Assembly (NCBI GenBank): GCA_023140385.1
Contig: JAGLLT010000025.1
Location: forward strand, 1-34,145
Reading direction: 5' to 3'
DNA length: 34,145 nucleotides
From: Candidatus Omnitrophota bacterium
GTDB taxonomy: Bacteria; Omnitrophota; Gorgyraeia; JAGLLT01
Shown here: one piece after another, positions 1 to 6,856 of the stretch
Layout of the letters: each line of letters starts with the position of its first letter
Position numbering within the stretch: position 1 is the stretch's first letter
Notes under the pieces: model-generated
What the model saw: only the letters and a program-made list of their open reading frames with translations
Told to the model about the DNA's origin: nothing
Databases searched by the model: none
Made by a program: the position numbers and the translations under genes

Positions 1-396
1 ATTAAGGAGTTAGGCAGTCACTGCCTGGAGGATAAAAAGAAAGATTTTCTGAAGACGGTAAAGAAGGGCGATATTATCACAGCCGGCAGGAATTTCGGAT
101 GTGGTTCTTCGAGAGAGCACGCGCCTTTAGCCATAAAGGGCTGTGGGATTAGCTGTGTGGTGGCTGAGAGTTTTGCCAGGATTTTTTTCAGAAACAGCAT
201 TAATCTGGGCCTCCCGATATTAGAATGTGCCGAGGTTAAAAAGATTAAAGAAGGTGACGCGCTGGAGGTTGATTTGGATAAAGGCGTGATTAAGAATTTA
301 ACTAAAGATGAGACTTACAACACTCAGCCGTTTTCAGACTTTATAAAAAATCTGATTAATCAGGGCGGGTTGATGGCAACACTTAAAAAACCGTGA
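1..396 (+). CDS. leuD: 3-isopropylmalate dehydratase small subunit, 3' part (LeuD)
   Basis: The reading frame is open from the first base, so the gene begins outside the window; the track's ATG at 157 is internal. LeuD is the swivel-domain subunit that pairs with LeuC, the iron-sulfur subunit, to isomerise 2-isopropylmalate to 3-isopropylmalate in leucine synthesis. The visible 131 residues contain [12 protein letters not shown], the substrate-contacting signature of the aconitase-family small subunit, followed by [14 protein letters not shown], also typical. The compact ending after the swivel domain fits the short archaeal-type LeuD of about 160-170 residues. leuB follows, supporting the leucine assignment over homoaconitase. 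The family is certain; the exact substrate is inferred from leuB. Confidence 0.93.
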   Translation: MKELGSHCLEDKKKDFLKTVKKGDIITAGRNFGCGSSREHAPLAIKGCGISCVVAESFARIFFRNSINLGLPILECAEVKKIKEGDALEVDLDKGVIKNLTKDETYNTQPFSDFIKNLINQGGLMATLKKP

Positions 397-580
397 ATAA
401 GAGTTTGAAGCAAACCCTAAGCACGAAGCACTAAATACTAAACAATATCAAATGTTCAAAATGGGAAGTTCAAAACATAAGATTTAATGTTTGGAATATT
501 TGAAAATTAGAATTTAGGATTTATTTAGGATTTAGATATTAGGATTTAGAATTTATTTGGAGTTTGGGATTTAATTAAAA
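397..580. repeat. AT-rich repeat unit, 'empty' copy lacking the four-helix-bundle gene
   Basis: This non-coding stretch is made of degenerate words such as AGGATTTAGAATTTA and CTAAATACTAAAC. A 23-nt segment at 433-455 is identical to 1648-1670, just before the four-helix-bundle start codon, and the following 30 nt resemble the first codons of that gene. A 19-nt segment at 531-549 is identical to 2126-2144, downstream of that gene. So both flanks of the downstream unit are present here, joined with no gene between them. The leuB ribosome binding site begins right after it. Confidence 0.75.
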
Positions 581-593
581 GGAGAGAATGACG

Positions 594-1703
594 ATGTATA
601 AGATAGCGGTTATACCTGGGGACGGAACGGGGCCGGAGGTGGTCAGGGAAGGGCTGAAGGTTCTTGAGGCCGTTAGCGGGATGAAGGGTTTCAAATACGA
701 ACTTGTCAATTATGATTTCGGCGGTGAAAGATATAAAAAAACAGGCGAGGTTTTGCCTGAATCCGCCATTGATGAACTTAGAAAAGTAGATACTATTTTC
801 CTGGGCGCCGTCGGCCATCCCGACGTCAAACCCGGTATTTTAGAGAAAGGTTTACTGTTAAAGTTAAGGTTTTCATTAGATCAGTACATTAACTTAAGGC
901 CGGTTAAATTATATCCGGGCGTCTTAACACCGCTAAAGGATAAGGGGCCTGAGGATATAGACTTTGTGGTAGTACGCGAAAACACGGAAGGCCTTTATGT
1001 GGGTGAGGGTGAGTTTACCGATAAAGATACCGATAAAGAAGTAGCTATTCAGATTTCAAGAAATTCTTATAAGGGTGTTGAGCGTTGTTTAAAGTATGCT
1101 TATGAGTATACTTTAAAGAGAAATAAAGAAAAGAAACTTACTCTTTGCGGCAAGACAAATGTTTTAACATACGCCTGGGACTTATGGGAGAGAACATTTA
1201 ATAAGCTCTCCGCTAATTATCCCGACGTCAAGACAGATTATGCTCATGTGGATGCTACCTGTATGTGGATGGTTAAAAACCCCGAGTGGTTTGATGTCAT
1301 CGTAACGGACAATATGTTCGGTGATATTATTACAGACCTGGGGGCAATGATACAGGGCGGTATGGGAATTGCCGCGGGCGGCAATATCAACCCTGAGGGT
1401 GTTTCGATGTTTGAGCCCATAGGCGGCTCAGCCCCGAAATATACAGGCAAAGACGTCATTAACCCACTGGCGGCTATTTGCGCCTGCGGTATGATGCTGG
1501 AAAATTTAGGCGAAACAGAAGCCGCCGCCATGATTGAAAAGTCGGTTATGAAAGCCACTACCATGATGGACAGCATGTCAGCCGGCCGAATGGGCTATTC
1601 AACTCAGGAAGTTGGAGACTTAGTAGTTAAACATCTGGATAAATCCAAAATACTAAACAATATCAAATGTCAGAAACACAAAACTCAAAAGTATACGATT
1701 TAG
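594..1703 (+). CDS. leuB: 3-isopropylmalate dehydrogenase
   Basis: It oxidatively decarboxylates 3-isopropylmalate to 2-oxoisocaproate, the step after LeuCD, in the cytoplasm with NAD. In track numbering (M1 at 588) the beta-decarboxylating dehydrogenase hallmarks are the N-terminal IPGDGTGPEV, substrate arginines in LRFSLDQYINLRP (94-104), RENTEGLYVG near 130, the metal-binding DNMFGDIITD at 241-250, and FEPIGGSAP near 275. ATG 594 is chosen over ATG 588 because the AAGGAGA sequence lies about 8 nt before 594 and only 2-3 nt before 588. The normal family C-terminus is around VVKHL (residue 350); the remaining tail is encoded by the repeat unit that carries the next gene, with which leuB overlaps by 37 nt. 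An isocitrate or tartrate dehydrogenase is less likely given leuD next door. Confidence 0.9.
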   Translation: MYKIAVIPGDGTGPEVVREGLKVLEAVSGMKGFKYELVNYDFGGERYKKTGEVLPESAIDELRKVDTIFLGAVGHPDVKPGILEKGLLLKLRFSLDQYINLRPVKLYPGVLTPLKDKGPEDIDFVVVRENTEGLYVGEGEFTDKDTDKEVAIQISRNSYKGVERCLKYAYEYTLKRNKEKKLTLCGKTNVLTYAWDLWERTFNKLSANYPDVKTDYAHVDATCMWMVKNPEWFDVIVTDNMFGDIITDLGAMIQGGMGIAAGGNINPEGVSMFEPIGGSAPKYTGKDVINPLAAICACGMMLENLGETEAAAMIEKSVMKATTMMDSMSAGRMGYSTQEVGDLVVKHLDKSKILNNIKCQKHKTQKYTI

Positions 1704-2150
1704 AAGATAGAACATTAAAATTCGCGAGACAAATTAGGGAATTTGTTAAAAAGTTACCTAAAAATATAGCTAACATTGAAGACATAAAACAATTAGTGAG
1801 ATCTTCGGGTTCTGTAGGAGCAAATTATATTGAAGCCAATGAATCTCTGAGTAAAAAAGATTTTGCCATGAGAATAAAAATATCCCGCAAGGAGGTCAAG
1901 GAAAGTCGATATTGGCTGAGGCTTGTGGAGACCATGTCTAATTCTTTAGAAGAAGTAAGAAATGAATTAATTAGAGAAGCAACAGAGCTTATGAAGATAT
2001 TTGGTTCAATAGTAGAAAAATCAAAGTAAGTTTTGATGCTATAATTTAGAATTTTGCTTTTTTTTGAATTTTGCATTTGCTTTTGTTTAGAGCCTTTGAA
2101 TTTAGTATTTGAGATTTGTTTAGGGTTTAGATATTAGGATTTAGGATTTG
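1648..2150 (+). mobile_element. Repeat-flanked unit carrying a four-helix-bundle gene (putative non-autonomous mobile unit)
   Basis: The left flank 1648-1670 and right flank 2126-2144 are exact copies of 433-455 and 531-549. The 10-mer AAATACTAAA (1648-1657) recurs inverted as TTTAGTATTT (2101-2110), giving short imperfect terminal inverted repeats. Between them lies one gene of the 23S rRNA intervening-sequence protein family, which is known to sit in inserted sequences in rRNA genes and at dispersed chromosomal sites. No transposase is encoded, so any movement would need a protein supplied from elsewhere. The boundaries are approximate, and the mobile status is inferred from the duplicated flanks and the altered leuB end. 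Confidence 0.5.
1667..2029 (+). CDS. Four-helix bundle protein (23S rRNA intervening-sequence protein family)
   Basis: The 120-residue all-helical protein has the family signature YDLEDRTLKFARQIREF at its start, then SSGSVGANYIEANESLSKKD and ISRKEVKESRYWLRL, matching the TIGR02436/PF05635 four-helix-bundle family over its full usual length. Members form pentameric bundles and have no established biochemical function. The start ATG lies inside the repeat and inside the last codons of leuB (37-nt out-of-frame overlap), with no good ribosome binding site, so expression may depend on translational coupling to leuB. The flanking DNA is repetitive (see the surrounding unit). Family assignment is firm; the role is unknown. 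Confidence 0.9.
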   Translation: MSETQNSKVYDLEDRTLKFARQIREFVKKLPKNIANIEDIKQLVRSSGSVGANYIEANESLSKKDFAMRIKISRKEVKESRYWLRLVETMSNSLEEVRNELIREATELMKIFGSIVEKSK

Positions 2151-2205
2151 TTCTTAGTTAGTAATTTATAACTAGGTTTTAAGAATGTAAAGAGAGGTAT
2201 TACAA

Positions 2206-3216
2206 GTGAAGCAGTATAATATAGCCGTTGTTGGTGTTGGCGCGGTTGGTAAAGAGATACTTAAAACCTTAAAGACGAGAAACTTTCCGGTCGCGTCTAT
2301 TAAAGTGCTTGCCAGAAGCGCGCGTGAAATTGACGTAGACGGGCAGTCTTATATGGTAGAGGAAATAAGCCCTGAGTCTTTTAAGGGAATTGATATAGCC
2401 TTGTTTGCCGGTACCGAGGGTGAAAAGGGAGCTTCTGTTACTTACGCGCCTTCAGCTGTAAAAGAAGGAGCGGTGGTTATTGATAACGGGGCTGACTTTC
2501 GTTTGAAGGATGATGTTCCTTTAGTTGTGCCTGAAGTAAACGCGGCTGATGTAAAAAACAATAAAGGCATCATCTCCAATCCCAACTGTTCCACCATCCA
2601 GATGGTTTTAGCCCTTCATCCAATTTATAAGTTATCAAGAATAAAGAGAGTCATAGCTAATACTTATCAGGCGGCTTCAGGGGCAGGCCAGAGTGCTTCT
2701 GATGAGCTGTATAATCAAACCGCTGAATTCTTAGACGGTAAAGATTTAACCATTAAGGCCTTTAGTAAAAGAATTGCCTTTAATGTGATTCCCCAGATAG
2801 GAAGTTTTGGCGAACTGGACTATACTACTGAAGAGTGGAAGATGGTATATGAAACCCATAAGATTCTTCACGATGATAATATCAAAATATCAGCCACCAC
2901 TGTCAGAGTGCCGGTTAAAACCGGGCACAGTGAGTCTATATATATAGAGACTGAAAAACCGCTTTTAGTCGATGAAGTGAGGACAGCCTTAAACGCGCAA
3001 AGCGGTATCAAAGTGGTTGATGATATAAACAGCCTCCAATATCCTATGCCTTATGAGTCAGAAGGCACTGATGACGTCTTTGTAGGCCGCATTCGTAAGG
3101 ATCCTTATGTACCTGAAGGCCTATGGCTTTGGGTAACGGCTGATAACTTAAGAAAAGGCGCCGCCCTAAATGCCGTTCAGATTGCGGAAGCATTAATTAA
3201 TGATGGTCAATTTTAA
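2206..3216 (+). CDS. asd: Aspartate-semialdehyde dehydrogenase
   Basis: It reduces aspartyl-phosphate to aspartate semialdehyde with NADPH, feeding lysine/diaminopimelate, threonine and methionine synthesis. The 336-residue length is normal. An N-terminal Rossmann segment (VVGVGAVGKEILK) is followed by the catalytic cysteine in SNPNCST (C128), and the substrate arginine and catalytic histidine in RVPVKTGHSES (R234, H241). The start is GTG at 2206, about 8 nt after AGAGAGG. It is far from the dap genes at 26718-31684, which use its product. It overlaps truA by 17 nt, so the two are probably cotranscribed. Confidence is high. Confidence 0.93.
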   Translation: MKQYNIAVVGVGAVGKEILKTLKTRNFPVASIKVLARSAREIDVDGQSYMVEEISPESFKGIDIALFAGTEGEKGASVTYAPSAVKEGAVVIDNGADFRLKDDVPLVVPEVNAADVKNNKGIISNPNCSTIQMVLALHPIYKLSRIKRVIANTYQAASGAGQSASDELYNQTAEFLDGKDLTIKAFSKRIAFNVIPQIGSFGELDYTTEEWKMVYETHKILHDDNIKISATTVRVPVKTGHSESIYIETEKPLLVDEVRTALNAQSGIKVVDDINSLQYPMPYESEGTDDVFVGRIRKDPYVPEGLWLWVTADNLRKGAALNAVQIAEALINDGQF

Positions 3217-3934
3217 GCTTACTATAGAATATGACGGTACAAATTACAGCGGCTGGCAAATACAACCCCACCAAAGAACCATCCAGCAGGAAATAGAAAA
3301 ACAACTAAGTAAGATACTCAATCATAAAATAAAGATTACAGGCTCCGGCAGAACAGATGCCGGAGTTCATGCTTTAGCCCAAGTTGCAAACTTCAAAACC
3401 ACATCAACAATAAAACCCGCCAACCTAAAAAAAGCCCTAAATTCACTCATAAATAAAGACATCAAGATAAAGAGCATTACGAAGGTGTCAGATGATTTCC
3501 ATGCCAGATTTTCCGCCAAAAGAAAAACCTACAGATACCAGATAGCCCTAAAAGAACCCAGCGTCTTTGAAAGGTTCTATTACAACTACATCCCATACAA
3601 ACTAAACCTATCCCTAATGAAAAAAGAAGCCAAAGATTTATTAGGCACCCACGACTTCAAATCATTCCAAGGCTCAGCCCGCCTAGCCAAAAACACCAAA
3701 AGAACCATAACCAAAGCCTCACTCATAAAAAAAGAAGATAAGCTCTACTTTACAATTGAAGGAAGCGGTTTTCTATATAATATGGTAAGAAACATAGCCG
3801 GCACCCTAATTGAAATAGGAAGGGGCAAATTCCCTCAAGGCAGTATAAAAAAAATAATAAAAACCAAAGACAGAAGAAAAGCAGGACCTACAGCTAAAGC
3901 TTGTGGGTTGTTTTTGGTTAGGGTGGGGTATTGA
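3200..3934 (+). CDS. truA: tRNA pseudouridine(38-40) synthase TruA
   Basis: TruA converts uridines 38-40 in the anticodon stem-loop of tRNAs to pseudouridine. The 244-residue protein has the family's N-terminal IEYDGTNYSGWQ, the catalytic aspartate in SGRTDAGVHA (D53), and the C-terminal FLYNMVRNIAGTLIEIG typical of TruA. Its start overlaps the end of asd by 17 nt; either of two adjacent ATGs (3200, 3203) could be used. Base use is odd: the coding strand is rich in A and C and poor in G and T, the reverse of asd, while the DNA right after the stop is very G/T-rich. This may reflect past relocation, but the protein looks intact. Confidence 0.95.
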   Translation: MMVNFKLTIEYDGTNYSGWQIQPHQRTIQQEIEKQLSKILNHKIKITGSGRTDAGVHALAQVANFKTTSTIKPANLKKALNSLINKDIKIKSITKVSDDFHARFSAKRKTYRYQIALKEPSVFERFYYNYIPYKLNLSLMKKEAKDLLGTHDFKSFQGSARLAKNTKRTITKASLIKKEDKLYFTIEGSGFLYNMVRNIAGTLIEIGRGKFPQGSIKKIIKTKDRRKAGPTAKACGLFLVRVGY

Positions 3935-4019
3935 TTTGGGTTGAATTGTATGTGCATGGGGTGTAAGATGGGTGTGTATGGTATTGGATTGCTTTAAAGG
4001 GAGAGTTTGAGTGTTAATT

Positions 4020-4026
4020 GTTAGGT
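4020..4026 (+). other. GTTAGGT box at the left edge of the accessory block
   Basis: GTTAGGT matches the integron core consensus GTTRRRY and lies 33 nt before the SIR2-family start codon, in the 124-nt gap after truA. No matching AAC-containing inverted arm is visible upstream, so it resembles a lone core site rather than a full attC. The rest of the gap is G/T-rich without recognisable features. Confidence 0.3.
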
Positions 4027-4058
4027 CATAGAGAAGGTCGTGAGAAAGGAGCAATGAC

Positions 4059-5561
4059 ATGCCTATCAAGATTGCCATAAGTCCAATCTCGGATACTCAA
4101 AAGAATTACTTGCTGATCGCTCAGTCTCGGCCCACCTCATCGCGGGCTATTGAGGCGTTGCTTAACGTTTGTTGTGACGAGGATATAACATCTGGACGGG
4201 AAGCCGTTCACCCAGAATGGGCTAAGATTTTTACAGTGAACATTCGGCAACTCAAAAAACAGCTTAAAGCTTCGCAGTTAGTGCAACTTGAGCAGATTTT
4301 CGGTCAAGCAGCTTTCTATGATCCTGCTGTGCTCAAGATTAATCTCTCTGCGTCACGTCTCGTCTTTCTTTTGGGTGCGGGTGCATCGAAACCACGACCT
4401 TCAGGTATTCCAACAGTTTCAGAACTATTAGTAGACCTGCTTCAGCGCGCACGCAAACTGAACCGCCAAGATCTCGATCGGCTTGCTGATTTCTGCGAAG
4501 AAGCAAACATTACCAACATTGAAGATCTTCTCACGGCAGCACAGTTATCGGAATTCTGTAGCCGGAACCCAACAGTTCTTCGCCTCATTGAGTTTCTCAT
4601 CTATCGCAAAGGGCGTGATGACTCCGAGACCCAGCCTTATCCCACCATGTCACATTCTCGAGGATTCCGTTTGCCAATCGGGGATCTGTCGGCGGTAGCG
4701 TTTCTACAAGACACCCTTCAGGTACTCTTTGGTCTCTTGTCCAGCCGAATGCTCCCGGCAAAGCCCAATGCAGCACATAAGGCAATCGCCAAATATGCGC
4801 ATGCCAACAAATCAACATCAATTGTGACTACCAACTATGACTGCTGTATGGATCTTGCGCTGGGGACCGAAGGAAGGGATTTCTCTTACCTGGTCGATTT
4901 CATGAATAAACAATCCTCTGAAAATCGAGCACAAGCAAAGAGCTCATTGATCAAGCTCCACGGTAGTTTGAATTGGTTTTACTGCGATACATGCCAGCAG
5001 GTCCATCAGATCGATATCAAGAAGACGATTAAGGAGTATCTTACAGACCAAGGATGCTATTCCGTTATTGCTGTATGCAGAGAGTGTGGCGGGCAACGTC
5101 GTGGATTAATTGTTCCACCTTTAGCCATGAAGTTTGATATGGCGCCGCCCCTGACACCGTTGATTGGGAGGACGCAGGAATCGTTCAATGCAGCAGACAT
5201 CATTATAGCTGTAGGTTTCTCCTTCGCCGACGCTGACTTATACATCTCGCGTATGCTTACTAAAGCACTACAATCCTCCAAGGAAACGCAACTGGTCGTG
5301 TTTGACCCGGATTACACTGTTGTGGAAAAACTGAGGCGACAGATGTCTTTACACGTCTCCGGCTTTAACCCAGGCAGGATTCTTAGGGTTGGAGGAGATT
5401 GTTCAGAAATGCTTCCGGCATTTCTGGCGAGACGGCTAAAGTTCATAAAGACTAAGCCGATGGTTGAATTCAAGGACAAAGCGATCAGGGTGCCAACGAA
5501 AGAGAGACAAATCCAGCACCGAACAAAAGCATCCAGGCGACGTCCTAAAGGTCGCAGCTGA
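4059..5561 (+). CDS. SIR2-family NAD-dependent protein with zinc ribbon
   Basis: The 500-residue protein has an uncharacterised N-terminal part (about 1-95), then a SIR2-like Rossmann core: LVFLLGAGASKP (101-112, NAD-binding GAGxS), TTNYD (257-261), and KLHGSLNW (299-306) with the presumed catalytic H301. A four-cysteine zinc ribbon (C309, C312, C340, C343) follows, then AVGFSFADAD near 384-393. The last 30 residues are very basic. SIR2 proteins either deacylate lysines or cleave NAD; many prokaryotic stand-alone forms act in anti-phage defence by depleting NAD, and neighbouring HEPN and nuclease genes fit that, but the zinc ribbon is more typical of deacylases. It has a good AAAGGAG site. 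Codon use is visibly more GC-rich than its neighbours, suggesting separate acquisition. Its final codons fall inside an attC-like repeat. Confidence 0.85.
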   Translation: MPIKIAISPISDTQKNYLLIAQSRPTSSRAIEALLNVCCDEDITSGREAVHPEWAKIFTVNIRQLKKQLKASQLVQLEQIFGQAAFYDPAVLKINLSASRLVFLLGAGASKPRPSGIPTVSELLVDLLQRARKLNRQDLDRLADFCEEANITNIEDLLTAAQLSEFCSRNPTVLRLIEFLIYRKGRDDSETQPYPTMSHSRGFRLPIGDLSAVAFLQDTLQVLFGLLSSRMLPAKPNAAHKAIAKYAHANKSTSIVTTNYDCCMDLALGTEGRDFSYLVDFMNKQSSENRAQAKSSLIKLHGSLNWFYCDTCQQVHQIDIKKTIKEYLTDQGCYSVIAVCRECGGQRRGLIVPPLAMKFDMAPPLTPLIGRTQESFNAADIIIAVGFSFADADLYISRMLTKALQSSKETQLVVFDPDYTVVEKLRRQMSLHVSGFNPGRILRVGGDCSEMLPAFLARRLKFIKTKPMVEFKDKAIRVPTKERQIQHRTKASRRRPKGRS

Positions 5562-5576
5562 TACTTACCGTTAGAA
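5518..5576 (+). other. attC-like recombination site 1 (overlaps the SIR2 gene 3' end)
   Basis: An AAC at 5522-5524 and the box GTTAGAA at 5570-5576 bracket an imperfect inverted repeat with an inner perfect stem GCGAC (5537-5541) / GTCGC (5551-5555). The stop codon of the SIR2 gene lies inside. A ribosome binding site AAGGAG follows the box at once. This layout matches integron attC sites, though the left core departs from the strict RYYYAAC consensus. Confidence 0.4.
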
Positions 5577-5580
5577 GGAG

Positions 5581-5601
5581 AAAAATATTCGAAATATTTT
5601 T
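5581..5601 (+). terminator. AT-only hairpin just after the site 1 Shine-Dalgarno
   Basis: AAAAATATT and AATATTTTT form a perfect 9-bp stem around a CGA loop, followed by further T residues. It could act as a weak terminator or could occlude translation of the small ORF that follows. The pairing is seen in the sequence; the function is inferred. Confidence 0.35.
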
Positions 5602-5608
5602 TTACATT

Positions 5609-5791
5609 TTGTTTTATCCGTTATTGCTTGTTATTTGGAAAATTCCCAAAAGACTATTTTTAAAAAAAAGCTGGATTACGATGTTTGCCTTCGGGGGAGT
5701 TATATTAAATTTTATAAAATCATTCAAATTTAACTTTATATCCATAGCATTTTTAGCCATAAGTTCTATATTGATTTGTCGTCAACAATGA
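5609..5791 (+). CDS. Small putative membrane protein (60 aa)
   Basis: This short ORF fills the interval between two attC-like sites and encodes two hydrophobic stretches (about 1-10 and 27-57) with basic residues between, so a small inner-membrane protein is plausible. The TTG at 5609 is the first usual start codon, but the strong AAGGAG site at 5575-5580 is 28 nt away; an in-frame ATA at 5585 would place the start at a normal distance and add eight residues. The start is therefore uncertain, and the gene may have lost its original ATG. The stop codon lies within the next attC-like repeat. No family is recognised. Confidence 0.4.
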   Translation: MFYPLLLVIWKIPKRLFLKKSWITMFAFGGVILNFIKSFKFNFISIAFLAISSILICRQQ

Positions 5792-5846
5792 CGGCAATAT
5801 CAGAGCAAAGCGGTTAATTTACTGCCTTTTGCGGCTGTTGTTAGAA
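5780..5846 (+). other. attC-like recombination site 2
   Basis: The left arm CAACA (5783-5787) pairs with TGTTG (5836-5840), adjoining the box GTTAGAA (5840-5846); an inner near-match pairs GCAAAG (5805-5810) with CTTTTGC (5826-5832). The stop codon of the preceding small ORF lies in the left arm. The 15-mer starting at the box, GTTAGAAGGAGAAAA (5840-5854), is identical to 5570-5584 at site 1, so the two right ends match and delimit a 270-bp unit. Confidence 0.5.
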
Positions 5847-5859
5847 GGAGAAAATAACT

Positions 5860-6630
5860 ATGACATTAATTTTAACAGAACTTAGCGGAAGAGGAATTAC
5901 AATGGCTGCTGATTCAGCTATTACGCTTAGAAATAGACAAACAGGCCTGTTTTATATTTCTCATGAAAGAGCAAAAAAATTACAAGAAATTCCATATCTT
6001 AATGCTGGAATTTCATGTTGGGGGATGGGCCAAATCGATACTAAATCAACCGATAAGTGGTTATCTGACTTTATTCAGTCCAATTCAGGCATTGAAACCT
6101 TATCTGAATTTGCAGAGAAATTAGTAAGTAAGCTTAATGATCTCATTCCAAATAATGACAATGGAGAACCACGGTTAGGCTTTCACCTATCTGGTTTTGA
6201 AAAAAATAATGACCAAGAACCAATACCATCTTTCTATCATATACATGATGGGCCCAGTGAGGTACTGAGAGACAGAGAAATCGATATCAATTCTAATCAA
6301 TTTAATGCGAATCATGATATGCCACCATTAATATTCAAAAGAGACATTTTATCTCAAAGGAAAGCTTATATAACACGAAATGGAGATTATACATTATATG
6401 CTCAGTTATTTAATGGAATTGAAACCTTCTTAAGAAGCATAGCTAATGATGGAATCATAATTCCGCATTCTATTGATTTAGAAGATCGGGCGGAGTACCT
6501 AGTATTTCAAATACGAACGATGGCTGAACTATACCGACTGAGTAATCTTGTTCCTGGTATTGGTGGGGCTATTGACTATTTAACTATTGATTCTAATGGG
6601 ATCCATAGTTCAGGGACGAGATATCAATAG
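5860..6630 (+). CDS. Proteasome-beta/HslV-like Ntn hydrolase family protein
   Basis: The N-terminus reads MTLILTEL...GITMAADSAIT, which follows the proteasome beta/HslV pattern of a threonine directly after the initiator methionine, then a strand, turn and AADS. Counting T2 as Thr1, the aspartate D18 falls at position 17 of proteasome subunits, and K40 in AKKLQEI corresponds to K33 after a short insertion, so the Thr1/Asp17/Lys33 triad is all recognisable. A Gly-containing strand (NAGISCWGMGQ) follows as in proteasome subunits. The 256-residue length is close to the fold. No ATPase partner is nearby, so the role is unknown; a peptidase or amidase is inferred. AAGGAG lies 8-9 nt before the ATG, directly fused to attC-like site 2. 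Confidence 0.6.
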   Translation: MTLILTELSGRGITMAADSAITLRNRQTGLFYISHERAKKLQEIPYLNAGISCWGMGQIDTKSTDKWLSDFIQSNSGIETLSEFAEKLVSKLNDLIPNNDNGEPRLGFHLSGFEKNNDQEPIPSFYHIHDGPSEVLRDREIDINSNQFNANHDMPPLIFKRDILSQRKAYITRNGDYTLYAQLFNGIETFLRSIANDGIIIPHSIDLEDRAEYLVFQIRTMAELYRLSNLVPGIGGAIDYLTIDSNGIHSSGTRYQ

Positions 6631-6713
6631 AACTTATAATAATTTGCTTCACGCTGACTATTGCTTGCATTCTTTCAGATGTGGTTTGTGCTAGATAAGC
6701 TTATATGTTAGAG
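6631..6713 (+). other. attC-like recombination site 3
   Basis: AACTTATAA (6631-6639), directly after the stop codon, pairs with TTATATGTT (6701-6709) at 8 of 9 positions, and the right arm runs into GTTAGAG (6707-6713). GCTT (6646-6649) pairs with AAGC (6697-6700), and CACGCTGA (6650-6657) pairs with TCAGATGTG (6675-6683) apart from central mismatches. This nested imperfect hairpin with AAC/GTT ends is the clearest attC-like structure in the window. Confidence 0.5.
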
Positions 6714-6724
6714 TGATAATAAAA

Positions 6725-6802
6725 ATGAAGCAATATAATACTGTTAAAATGACAAATGCAAGAGTTCTATATTGTAAACTAAGAAATTTTATTTCGCAAT
6801 AA
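6725..6802 (+). CDS. Very short ORF (25 aa), doubtful
   Basis: After the site 3 box an ATG opens a 25-codon frame (MKQYNTVKMTNARVLYCKLR...). It has no convincing ribosome binding site and no recognised family. It is listed because it is the only frame between the box and the next gene; it may be a relic or chance. The rest of the 6631-6856 gap is AT-rich without other features. Confidence 0.15.
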   Translation: MKQYNTVKMTNARVLYCKLRNFISQ

Positions 6803-6856
6803 TGTTATTTTAAATAATACTTAATGTTCATTATGCATTAAAAGGGGATAGGTGGA

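Noticed and set aside
397-587. CRISPR array or tandem repeat ahead of leuB
   Set aside because: The short words such as AGGATTTA vary and are irregularly spaced, with no constant repeat-spacer period; better explained as degenerate flank repeats.
2030-2205. Lysine or other riboswitch upstream of asd
   Set aside because: The gap is very AT-rich, made of the repeat flank, with no conserved purine-rich core or stable multi-stem pairing.
3806-4078. Minus-strand ORF of 90 aa (3806-4078)
   Set aside because: It is low-complexity, rich in His, Thr and Pro, generated by the skewed bases at the truA end; no ribosome binding site or family signal.
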